Shown: one piece after another, positions 1-5,866 of the stretch
Position numbering within the stretch: position 1 is the first letter of the stretch
How the letters are laid out: each line of letters starts with the position of its first letter
Source of the DNA: Candidatus Rifleibacteriota bacterium
GTDB taxonomy: Bacteria > Riflebacteria > Ozemobacteria > Ozemobacterales > Ozemobacteraceae
Reading direction: 5' to 3'
DNA: 8,079 nucleotides
NCBI GenBank assembly: GCA_029560455.1
Contig: JAKQKW010000260.1
Location: 1 to 8,079, forward strand
The notes under the pieces: model-generated
What the model saw: the letters and a program-made list of their open reading frames with translations, nothing else
Databases searched by the model: none
What the model was told of the DNA's origin: nothing
Position numbers and translations under genes: made by a program

Positions 1-150
1 CATCAGTAATTCCTGATGCGAGGTGCCGGGCGCCGGGGTCATATCGTAGATCTGCCCGTCGATTATTTCGCAGCGCTGTTCATCAGGCCACTGCTGGTAA
101 TCTGCCCAGGTAAAGTGCTCTGAAACCTTCTTTTTTGCTGAAGTTCTCAT
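1..150 (-). CDS. Uma2-family (DUF820) putative endonuclease, N-terminal fragment
   Basis: Only the first 50 codons are in the window; the gene runs off the left edge, so the body and catalytic residues of the PD-(D/E)XK-like fold are not visible. The visible protein begins MRTSAKKKVSEHFTW, continues with ADYQQWPDEQRCEIIDGQIY and then DMTPAPGTSHQ. The pattern of an aromatic-rich start, a WP turn, then E-I-I-D-G-x-I-Y-x-M-x-P-A-P and a following H-Q is typical of Uma2 proteins, which are often annotated as putative restriction endonucleases but whose biological role is mostly unknown. The ATG at 150 is preceded by TGGAGAACAA, giving a well-placed Shine-Dalgarno, and by a good promoter at 181-209. 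It lies downstream of aspS on the same strand but is separated from it by a strong terminator, so it is probably its own transcription unit. The family call rests on the N-terminal motif alone. Confidence 0.8.
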   Translation of the reverse strand, partial: MRTSAKKKVSEHFTWADYQQWPDEQRCEIIDGQIYDMTPAPGTSHQELLM

Positions 151-180
151 TTGTTCTCCAAAATTGAGAAATCTTAATAC

Positions 181-209
181 AGTATAACCTCTCATTTTTG
201 TTCAGACAA
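181..209 (-). promoter_or_regulatory. Sigma-70-type promoter for the Uma2-family gene
   Basis: On the minus strand there is a -35-like TTGTCT (204-209), a 17-nt spacer and a -10-like TATACT (181-186, five of six consensus bases). The predicted transcript would start near 174 and leave a leader of about 24 nt before the start codon at 150. The match is by eye only. Confidence 0.6.
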
Positions 210-215
210 GGCCAG

Positions 216-241
216 CCACGGATGAACACAGATAGACACGA
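216..241. repeat. 10-bp-periodic GTGTYYATCY sequence of unknown function
   Basis: Read on the minus strand, this stretch consists of two and a half units of about 10 bp: GTGTCTATCT, GTGTTCATCC, then GTGG. From memory, a very similar periodic sequence (TGTGTTCATCCGTGG and variants) recurs in non-coding DNA of many unrelated bacterial and metagenomic assemblies. It lies just upstream of the Uma2 promoter, between that promoter and the aspS terminator. No function can be assigned from this single copy. Confidence 0.5.
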
Positions 242-300
242 AAAAGCCATTGGTCAGGCAGTTGTGCAGCAATCAAATCAATTAGTCATAGTTCTCAGAC

Positions 301-340
301 AAAAGAAAGAGGGTGGTCTCACAGCGTTGTGAGACCACCC
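301..340 (-). terminator. Intrinsic terminator of aspS
   Basis: A perfect 13-bp stem (311-323 pairing with 328-340) closes a GCGT tetraloop. On the minus strand it is followed by the T-rich run TCTTTCTTTT (301-310). It lies 27 bp past the aspS stop codon. There is no T-run on the plus-strand side, so it acts for leftward transcription. Confidence 0.9.
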
Positions 341-366
341 CCCTATTTAATGGGGCGTGCTTGAGA

Positions 367-2127
367 TCAGTCGACGATCTTGAGGTGCAGTTCTTTGAGC
401 TGTTTTTCGGTGGCTTCGTTCGGGGCCTGCATCAGCAGATCCTGGGCGTTCTGGTTCATCGGGAAAGCGATGACTTCGCGAATATTCGGTTCATTGGCGA
501 GCAACATGACGATGCGATCGACGCCGGGTGCAATGCCGCCGTGTGGCGGAGCGCCGAATTTGAAAGCGCGAATCATGCCGCCGAATTTGCCATCGACGAC
601 GCTGTTGTCGTAACCGGCGATTTCGAAGGCTTTGTACATGATTTCAGGCAGGTGGTTTCTGATGGCGCCTGAGCTGAGTTCGATACCGTTGCAGACGATA
701 TCATACTGATAGGCTTTGATGGTCAGCGGGTCTTTGGTCAGAAGTGCTTCCATACCGCCCTGTGGCATCGAGAACGGGTTGTGGCTGAAAATGGTCTGGC
801 CGGTTTCTTCGTCTTTTTCGAACATCGGGAAATCGACGATCCAGCAGAAGCGGTAGCTGTTCTTTTCGCGCAGATCGAGTTCGTCGGCGAGTCTGATTCT
901 GACCTTGCCGAGAATGACCGAGGCTTTGTTTTTGTCGTCGGCGATGATCAGCAGGCCCGAACCGTTTTTGGCGCCCATGCGTTCGCGCAGGGCATTTTTG
1001 CTGGCGTCAGAAAGCGGTTTGGCGAGGCTGCCCTTGATTTCGCTGTCGGTGTAAACGAGCGAAGCAAGGCCTTTAGCGCCGATTTCTTTGGCATAGTCTT
1101 CGAGGTCTTTGAAAAATTTGCGTGATTTGTCGGCGATATTGTCGACACAGATGGCTCTGACGCAGCCGCCGGCTTCGACGACCGATTTGAAAGCGTTGAA
1201 ATCAGAAGCGGCGAAGATATCAGAAACATCTGAAATTTCGAGGCCGTAGCGCAGATCTGGCTTGTCACAGCCGTAGCGCATCATGGCGTCTTCATAGGTA
1301 ATGCGCGGGAAAGCCGGTTCAGTGACTTTCCAGTCTGATATTTCGGTGAACAGGCCGTAGAACATCTTTTCGAGATAAGCGAACACGTCGTCCTGGGTAA
1401 CGAAAGACATTTCGACGTCAAGCTGGTAAAATTCGCCGGGTGAGCGGTCGGCGCGGGCGTCTTCATCTCTGAAGCACGGTGCGATCTGAAAATAGCGGTC
1501 AAAGCCTGAAACCATCAGCAGCTGTTTGAACTGCTGCGGTGCCTGCGGCAGAGCGTAGAATTTGCCCGGGTAGAGGCGGCTGGGCACGAGATAGTCGCGG
1601 GCCCCTTCCGGAGAACTGCTGGTAAGAATCGGGGTCTGGAATTCGGTGAATCCCATTTCGATCATGCGGCGGCGGATGCTGGCGATTACCCTGGAGCGCA
1701 GCAGAATGTTTTTGTGCAGCTTCTCGCGGCGCAGATCGAGAAAGCGGTAGGTCAGGCGTGTGGTTTCGGGGGCGTTGTCTTCGTCGGCAACCTGGAACGG
1801 CAGCACATCGGAAGCGCTCTGCAGGGTTACCGAACTGACTTCGACTTCGACCTCACCGGTCGGCATGTCTTTGTTGACGTTGGCGCCGCGGCTGATGACC
1901 TTGCCTTCGATGGTAACGACAGATTCAACCCTCAGATTGTTGAAATCGGTATAAGCCTGGGTGCCGGGCGCGGCCAGAACCTGGGTGATGCCATAGTTGT
2001 CGCGCAGGGTGACAAACAGCACGCCGCCGAGGTCGCGTTTGCGGTGAATCCAGCCGGAAAGCCGAACCTGCTTGCCGCAGTCACTGCCACGAAGTTCGCC
2101 ACAGGTGTGAGTTCGGTATTTGTTCAT
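367..2127 (-). CDS. aspS: Aspartyl-tRNA synthetase
   Basis: This is a class II aminoacyl-tRNA synthetase of the bacterial type, 586 residues from the chosen start, which is the usual length. It charges tRNA-Asp with aspartate in the cytoplasm. The N-terminal OB-fold anticodon-binding domain contains [19 protein letters not shown] (from residue 25). Motif 1 lies around [11 protein letters not shown] (159-169), motif 2 is [10 protein letters not shown] (219-228) and motif 3 is GIAPGVDR (531-538). The region between motifs 2 and 3 is long enough for the bacterial GAD insertion domain. The start at 2127 ([13 protein letters not shown]) is preferred over an in-frame upstream start at 2175, because it matches the family N-terminus, has AAAGGA about 10 nt upstream and lies downstream of the likely promoter. 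Leu33 in RKRDLGG is the residue often seen in discriminating enzymes, whereas non-discriminating ones commonly carry His there. This hints at strict tRNA-Asp specificity but does not prove it. Confidence 0.97.
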   Translation of the reverse strand: MNKYRTHTCGELRGSDCGKQVRLSGWIHRKRDLGGVLFVTLRDNYGITQVLAAPGTQAYTDFNNLRVESVVTIEGKVISRGANVNKDMPTGEVEVEVSSVTLQSASDVLPFQVADEDNAPETTRLTYRFLDLRREKLHKNILLRSRVIASIRRRMIEMGFTEFQTPILTSSSPEGARDYLVPSRLYPGKFYALPQAPQQFKQLLMVSGFDRYFQIAPCFRDEDARADRSPGEFYQLDVEMSFVTQDDVFAYLEKMFYGLFTEISDWKVTEPAFPRITYEDAMMRYGCDKPDLRYGLEISDVSDIFAASDFNAFKSVVEAGGCVRAICVDNIADKSRKFFKDLEDYAKEIGAKGLASLVYTDSEIKGSLAKPLSDASKNALRERMGAKNGSGLLIIADDKNKASVILGKVRIRLADELDLREKNSYRFCWIVDFPMFEKDEETGQTIFSHNPFSMPQGGMEALLTKDPLTIKAYQYDIVCNGIELSSGAIRNHLPEIMYKAFEIAGYDNSVVDGKFGGMIRAFKFGAPPHGGIAPGVDRIVMLLANEPNIREVIAFPMNQNAQDLLMQAPNEATEKQLKELHLKIVD

Positions 2128-2163
2128 GAGGGTGTATTCCTTTGGGGTGAATTTTACCTGGCA

Positions 2164-2192
2164 AGTGTAGCGCAACCGCGCTCCTTACGCAA
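2164..2192 (-). promoter_or_regulatory. Possible aspS promoter
   Basis: In the 104-bp gap between the kinase stop codon and aspS, the minus strand carries TTGCGT (2187-2192), a 17-nt spacer and TACACT (2164-2169). The spacing is ideal but the hexamers are only moderate matches. No convincing terminator separates the upstream kinase gene from aspS, so read-through is also possible. Confidence 0.4.
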
Positions 2193-2231
2193 GAGCGTTT
2201 GCTTTTCCTCTTGATTTTGCAGGTGTTTGAA

Positions 2232-3857
2232 TCAGTTGGCAGCAGGCAGGCTGATTGTGGCAGTCAGGCCGCCTTCTGGGCGGTTGCTGAGAGTTATGTG
2301 GCCATTATGCAGTCTGATGGCCCGTTCGGCAATCGCCAGACCCAGTCCGATGCCGCCTTTTTGCGGGTTGCGGTCTTCTGACAGGCAATAGAAAGGCGAG
2401 AATACTTTTTTCAGCTCATCTTCAGGAATGCCGGGGCCCTGGTCGGAAATACCAATCGTGGCCTGACTGCCGGCGCGTTTGAGCTCGACGCTGACGATGC
2501 CGCCATCAGGAGAGTATTTCAGGGCATTGCGAAGAATATTTTCGATGGCGCGTTCGATAAGTTGCTGATTGCCTGTCACTGTCACTTCTTCACCGGCTGA
2601 CAGGCTGACGGCAAGATTTCGTGCTCTGCCTTCAAAACCGGCATCATTACAGATGTGTTTCAGGGCGGCCTGAAGCCCGACAGTTTGTTTCTGGCCGTTG
2701 ATTTCGCCGCTTTCAAGCCTGTTGAACTGCAGAAGTTCTTCGATAAGAGCATTCATGCGCGAAATTTCGCGGCCAATGCGACCCAGCATCGGTTGTTCGG
2801 CTTCGCCGGTGCGATTCTGAAGAAGTTCGAGGCTTACCTGCAGTCTGGCAAGCGGCGAACGCAACTCATGCGAGATATCACCGAAAAGGCGGCGCTGGCT
2901 ATTGATCATTTTTTCGATTTTTTCGGCCATTTCGTTAAAATCAGCTGCCAGGTCGCCAAGTTCGTCGTAGCGTTTGACGGCATCGCCGGTGACACGGGTT
3001 TTCAGGTCACCATGCGCAAAGTTGCGGCTGGCTGCCCGCATTTCGATGACAGGTTTAACCATATATCGCGACAGCCAGAAACACAGAAGACCGGTAGCGA
3101 GCAGAAAAATCGGCAGGTTTTCGAGCAGTCGGTAAATGAGAAATCTGGCCGGCATTGGCATTTTATTCGGAATATGACAGATGATTACATATTTCCTGCC
3201 CGAATCAGAGGTCGTTGTAGCGCCGATCAGCATTTCACCGGCCACAGTCTCGCTGCCGGGTGTCTGCTCATTCAACAGTTTCGCAGCGTAATTGCGTATT
3301 TCGGGCTCATTGTCGCTGAACAGGCGCTCGAATTTGTTGAAGTCATCTTTGAACCATGGCTTTTTGCCTTCGTCCCACTCAGGTTTGTCTGGCGGCGGAG
3401 AATCCGGTCCGGGTGGTGGTTCCGGGTGCATTTTATCAGGTGGAGGCGGCATGTCACCGGGTGGGCGCATGCGTTCACCTGGCTTTTCCGGGGCATCGCC
3501 TTCATGGCCGGGCGGCATGCCATGCCGGGCGGGTTTGCCCGCAAAAATAAGGTTGAGTTCAGCATCATAAAGCCAGAAACTGCCTGGCAGTCGAAAATGC
3601 TTTATACTGTCGCTGCCGAGCTTTTCGTAGGCATTGACCAGTGTCTGGCCGTTTTCGCCGATTATTTCGCGACTGATGTTGAAAAACCGCTGTTTTTCAG
3701 GCTCAAAATGGTAAAAGTAGCCGTAAACCGCCACGGTGATACCAGTCAAAACGAGCGTGAGCCAGACCCATAAGAAAAATTTAAGAAAAAGCCGCGAACC
3801 ATAAAAGGTCGACGTGATCTCGCCCGTTGTCTTTACCGGTTTTTCAGGATCTGACAT
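2232..3857 (-). CDS. CpxA-like sensor histidine kinase with Pro/Met/His-rich sensor insert
   Basis: This membrane sensor kinase of 541 residues is the partner of the regulator encoded immediately upstream. In order it has TM1 (about 28-50), an extracytoplasmic region of roughly 188 residues, TM2 (about 240-264), a HAMP linker (about 265-320), a HisKA domain with phosphoacceptor H330 in DISHELRSPLARLQ, and a HATPase domain with N box ENILRNALKYSPDGG (439-453), G1 box DQGPGIP (472-478) and G2 box GIGLGLA (502-508). The H-box context resembles CpxA. The sensor region contains a low-complexity insert at 108-165 with 20 prolines, four Met, three His and many acidic residues, which is not a feature of the E. 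coli protein. The ATG at 3857 overlaps the regulator's 3' end by 14 bp, which suggests translational coupling; a TTG at 3869 is a less likely start. The ligand is unknown, though the insert composition suggests metal or calcium contact or a disordered sensor segment. Confidence 0.93.
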   Translation of the reverse strand: MSDPEKPVKTTGEITSTFYGSRLFLKFFLWVWLTLVLTGITVAVYGYFYHFEPEKQRFFNISREIIGENGQTLVNAYEKLGSDSIKHFRLPGSFWLYDAELNLIFAGKPARHGMPPGHEGDAPEKPGERMRPPGDMPPPPDKMHPEPPPGPDSPPPDKPEWDEGKKPWFKDDFNKFERLFSDNEPEIRNYAAKLLNEQTPGSETVAGEMLIGATTTSDSGRKYVIICHIPNKMPMPARFLIYRLLENLPIFLLATGLLCFWLSRYMVKPVIEMRAASRNFAHGDLKTRVTGDAVKRYDELGDLAADFNEMAEKIEKMINSQRRLFGDISHELRSPLARLQVSLELLQNRTGEAEQPMLGRIGREISRMNALIEELLQFNRLESGEINGQKQTVGLQAALKHICNDAGFEGRARNLAVSLSAGEEVTVTGNQQLIERAIENILRNALKYSPDGGIVSVELKRAGSQATIGISDQGPGIPEDELKKVFSPFYCLSEDRNPQKGGIGLGLAIAERAIRLHNGHITLSNRPEGGLTATISLPAAN

Positions 3858-4539
3858 AGAGATAACCAACCCCTCTGATCGTTTTGATGCGCTCTTTGTC
3901 GTCGGCGATCGTGCCTAGTTTGCGGCGCAGGTTGCTCATGTGCACGTCGAGACTGCGGTCATCATACGAAAGCCGGCGCCCGAGAACTTTCAGCGCGAGT
4001 TCCTGGCGTTCGACCACTGTTCCGGCGGCGCGCATCAGGTTTTCGAGAATGCTGAATTCAACCTCGGTGAGGGCAAGATCGCTGCCATTTTTTGTGGCGG
4101 TGCGGGTTGAGCTTTCGATAAAGATGTCGGCGATTTCGAGTCTGATTGAATCGGGTTTGACGCTTTGTTCCTCGGCATTGCCCAGGCGGCGAAAAACCGC
4201 TCTGATACGCGCCACCAGTTCCCTGGGGCTGAATGGTTTGGGCAGATAGTCGTCAGAGCCAAGTTCGAGGCCGAGAATGCGATCAACTTCGTCACCTTTG
4301 GCGGTAAGCATGATTACCGGTATTTTTGAAAAGCTTCTGATGCTTTTGAGAACTTCGAGACCATTCATTTCGGGAAGCATGATATCGAGAATCACGAGGT
4401 CGAAGCTGCCGTTTTTCACCATCTCAAGCCCGGTTGCGCCGCCGTGGGCAGCCGAAGTCGCGAACTTTTCGGAAGCCAGATACTCCTGCAGGAGCTCGCA
4501 GAGTTCGGTGTCGTCATCGATGATCAGAATGTGTTTCAT
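3844..4539 (-). CDS. CpxR/OmpR-family response regulator
   Basis: This DNA-binding response regulator of 231 residues has two domains. The receiver (about 1-118) has the acidic pair D8/D9, phosphoacceptor D52 in VILDIMLPEMNG, T79 in MLTAKG and K101 in LPKPF. The C-terminal winged helix (about 130-231) contains LTEVEFSILENLM, a recognition-helix region RRLSYDDRSLDVHMSNLRRKL and the terminal hairpin IKTIRGVGYLY. The pattern is closest to CpxR among the OmpR family members I know. The ATG at 4539 is chosen because GAGG lies 8 nt upstream and the protein then begins directly with MKHILIIDDD; the in-frame ATG at 4545 would be too close to that ribosome site. The gene overlaps the downstream kinase gene. 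An operator-like repeat pair at 4620-4636 in its own orientation suggests autoregulation. OmpR-family proteins generally bind direct repeats about one helical turn apart, which is the pattern found at four places in this window. Confidence 0.95.
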   Translation of the reverse strand: MKHILIIDDDTELCELLQEYLASEKFATSAAHGGATGLEMVKNGSFDLVILDIMLPEMNGLEVLKSIRSFSKIPVIMLTAKGDEVDRILGLELGSDDYLPKPFSPRELVARIRAVFRRLGNAEEQSVKPDSIRLEIADIFIESSTRTATKNGSDLALTEVEFSILENLMRAAGTVVERQELALKVLGRRLSYDDRSLDVHMSNLRRKLGTIADDKERIKTIRGVGYLYVRS

Positions 4540-4619
4540 TGGCATAACCTCGCTGTGGTCTCTATTGATATTCTCTGCAATAAACGCCGATTTTGCAACC
4601 ATTCGGGTCAGTTATGATG

Positions 4620-4636
4620 GTTAAGAATTGTAAAGG
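4620..4636 (-). promoter_or_regulatory. Predicted operator of the two-component operon
   Basis: On the minus strand the sequence CTTTACAATTCTTAAC (4635-4620) holds two CTTWAC hexamers exactly 10 bp apart, pointing toward the response regulator gene. It differs by a single base from the element at 7872-7887 in front of the second EF-hand gene. It lies about 80 bp before the regulator's start codon. Binding by the adjacent regulator is inferred. I could not fix a confident -10 box for this promoter. Confidence 0.6.
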
Positions 4637-4649
4637 CCGAGGGCTGCGA

Positions 4650-4688
4650 ACTTTACGCTTCTTAGTGTTGTCTTTACCGCATCTTAAG
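4650..4688 (+). promoter_or_regulatory. Predicted four-repeat operator/promoter of the HTH gene
   Basis: There are four heptamers on the plus strand: ACTTTAC (4650), TCTTAGT (4660), TCTTTAC (4671) and TCTTAAG (4682), spaced 10, 11 and 11 bp. The same spacing and near-identical bases recur at 5157-5195. The last heptamer could sit near the -35 region, with TATGCT (4700-4705) or TATTTA (4696-4701) as a poor -10. It lies 44 bp before the HTH start codon and is separated by only 13 bp from the divergent operator at 4620-4636. Confidence 0.65.
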
Positions 4689-4732
4689 CTGTTTTTATTT
4701 ATGCTTGAAGCAGCGAAGGGGGAGGTAAAAAA

Positions 4733-5071
4733 ATGAAAACACAGAACCGTGCGGAATCTCTTTCTAAAACAGCTGTAAATATTGCATCAGACTATCAGGA
4801 AACCATTTCAGAGATCACTTTCAAAGCTGAAGACTTTCGCTCTGCCGCAGACAAAAAGCCAGGCGTTCTTCCGGTTGTGAATGGCCGGGCTCTGGTTAAG
4901 GAATGGCGTGAACTGATCGCCATTTCGCAGGAACAGCTTGCTGAAAAATTTGGTCTGTCTCCTGCAGTGATAAGACGTATCGAAATGCTTGGTGGCAAGC
5001 TCAGAACTGAAACCGTAGAGATGCTCGCCCGGCAGGGTTTTTGCCCGGGTAATTCAGCTCTCTGCCTCTGA
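4733..5071 (+). CDS. Small XRE/Cro-like HTH protein
   Basis: This is a protein of 112 residues. The second half (about 53-103) has the XRE-type pattern: a first helix ALVKEWRELIAI, then SQEQLAEKFGLSPAVIRRIE, which forms the helix-turn-helix, and a following helix around TVEMLARQG. The first 50 residues are polar and not recognised; they may be a partner-binding or oligomerisation region. The start is well supported by GGGGAGG seven nt before the ATG. The protein ends with CPGNSALCL, giving two cysteines in the tail. It is transcribed divergently from the two-component operon and directly follows a four-repeat element that matches the one before the Spy-like gene. It is therefore likely a regulon member and perhaps a secondary regulator. 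It could instead be an antitoxin-type HTH protein, but no toxin-like ORF adjoins it. The target is unknown. Confidence 0.8.
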   Translation: MKTQNRAESLSKTAVNIASDYQETISEITFKAEDFRSAADKKPGVLPVVNGRALVKEWRELIAISQEQLAEKFGLSPAVIRRIEMLGGKLRTETVEMLARQGFCPGNSALCL

Positions 5072-5156
5072 GCCGGTTTTTTCTGAATCCTGCATAAACG
5101 ACATTTAACCGGTTCGTCATCCCGGTCTTTCGATTTGCAGTGATCAATCAATAACC

Positions 5157-5195
5157 TCTTAACACTTCTTTGCATTGTCTTAACCCCATCTGAAG
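5157..5195 (+). promoter_or_regulatory. Predicted four-repeat operator/promoter of the Spy-like gene
   Basis: The heptamers TCTTAAC (5157), TCTTTGC (5167), TCTTAAC (5178) and TCTGAAG (5189) are spaced 10, 11 and 11 bp, exactly as at 4650-4688. The 21-bp segments 4668-4688 and 5175-5195 agree at 18 positions. If the last heptamer takes the -35 place (TCTGAA 5189-5194), a 17-nt spacer leads to TCTAAT (5212-5217) as a -10 box, an arrangement expected for an activator-dependent promoter. Its distance to the start codon (53 bp from the last repeat) is nearly the same as at the HTH gene (51 bp). Confidence 0.7.
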
Positions 5196-5241
5196 GAAAG
5201 AATCGTTAGATTCTAATTGTAATGACCCACGGAGGTGCAGA

Positions 5242-5766
5242 ATGAAAAGACATCTTGTTCTGGCGCTGGTTTCACTGTCACTGGCAGCGGTATCGCTGGT
5301 TCTATACTCGGCTGAGCCGGGTTTTCCGGGGATGCACCGCGGCCCCCGTCATCTTAATGACGCAGGTTTTGACAATTCACACATGATCGGAACCTTCGGT
5401 TTCTTCAGACTGGCTGAAGAGCTGGAAATATCTGATCCGCAGCTTCTTCAGCTTCGCGCTCTGTTTCAGAAAAATGGCGAGAAAATGCGCTCGGGTCAGC
5501 AGCATCGCAAACTTTACAAAAAGCTTTCAGACCCGGATCTTACTGAAGCTGACGCGAAAAAAATTGCGGCAGAACATGGCAAGGCTGTCGAAGAGGCGAT
5601 CATGTGGCGCTTCCAGATGCAGCAGGACCTGCGAAAAATTCTTTCTCCCGAACAATACAAAAAGCTGCATGCCCGCCGCCGGCCACCGATGCCTCCGATG
5701 CCGTGGCGTGGCGGTCACGGGATACCGGAAGGTTCAGAAGATGGCCTTAGCGGCTGTCGTCGATAA
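5242..5766 (+). CDS. Spy/CpxP-family (LTXXQ) exported protein
   Basis: This is a predicted periplasmic protein of 174 residues. It starts with a signal peptide (MKRHLVLALVSLSLAAVSLVLYSA, cleavage probably near residue 24). A helical, charged middle follows: LAEELEISDPQLLQLRALF (58-75), a helix-rich KLSDPDLTEADAKKIAAEHG region, and LSPEQYKKL (134-142), which fits the second LTxxQ motif of the family. Family members include the chaperone Spy, the Cpx inhibitor CpxP and metal-binding relatives such as ZraP. The mature N-terminus (FPGMHRGPRH) and the tail (RRRPPMPPMPWRGGHG) are rich in Met, His, Pro and Arg, and one Cys lies three residues from the end. The start has GGAGG before the ATG. Its position beside a CpxRA-like pair, behind a repeat operator, mirrors cpxP in enterobacteria. 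It may act as a chaperone, as a feedback partner of the kinase or as a metal binder; these cannot be told apart here. Confidence 0.87.
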   Translation: MKRHLVLALVSLSLAAVSLVLYSAEPGFPGMHRGPRHLNDAGFDNSHMIGTFGFFRLAEELEISDPQLLQLRALFQKNGEKMRSGQQHRKLYKKLSDPDLTEADAKKIAAEHGKAVEEAIMWRFQMQQDLRKILSPEQYKKLHARRRPPMPPMPWRGGHGIPEGSEDGLSGCRR

Positions 5767-5805
5767 TCAGTCGATCTGTAGGTGAAATCTGACTTTTCGA
5801 CTGAT
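5766..5805 (+). other. Inverted repeat after the Spy-like gene
   Basis: ATCAGTCGA (5766-5774) pairs perfectly with TCGACTGAT (5797-5805) around a 22-nt loop and starts on the last base of the stop codon. No T-run follows, so it is a poor intrinsic terminator. It may be an mRNA-stabilising or attenuating hairpin between the Spy-like gene and the EF-hand gene 101 bp downstream, which are likely cotranscribed. Confidence 0.4.
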
Positions 5806-5866
5806 GTGGCTTGTTGTAACCGGCTCAATCCGCTTTTGCACGACTTAATTAAAACAGGAGAAACAT

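Noticed and set aside
2188..2214. CAAGAG/CTCTTG inverted repeat between the kinase gene and aspS
   Set aside because: Six pairs with a 12-nt loop and no following T-run; it overlaps the likely aspS promoter and is not a convincing terminator.
3418..3468. Pro-codon-rich stretch as a possible DNA tandem repeat
   Set aside because: The repetition is at the amino-acid level only; unit length and codons vary, so no true nucleotide tandem repeat is present.
2655..3773. Long plus-strand open frame (372 codons) antisense to the kinase gene
   Set aside because: It is the complement of a clearly identified kinase gene with all catalytic boxes. Its translation has no recognisable domain and it has no ribosome site in context.
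5057..5082. Possible terminator after the HTH gene (GCTC/GAGC stem, then CGG and a T6 run)
   Set aside because: The stem has only four pairs and overlaps the stop codon, and it cannot be extended. The T-run alone is not enough.
5073..5112. CCGGTT ... AACCGG inverted repeat
   Set aside because: Six-base arms around a loop of about 28 nt; AACCGGTT is self-complementary anyway and recurs by chance.
5834..5849. Degenerate match to the operator motif (TTTTGCACGACTTAAT) before the six-EF-hand gene
   Set aside because: Only about 11 of 16 positions match, and it is so close to the ribosome site and start codon that no -10 box and leader would fit. Cotranscription from the Spy-like promoter is more likely.
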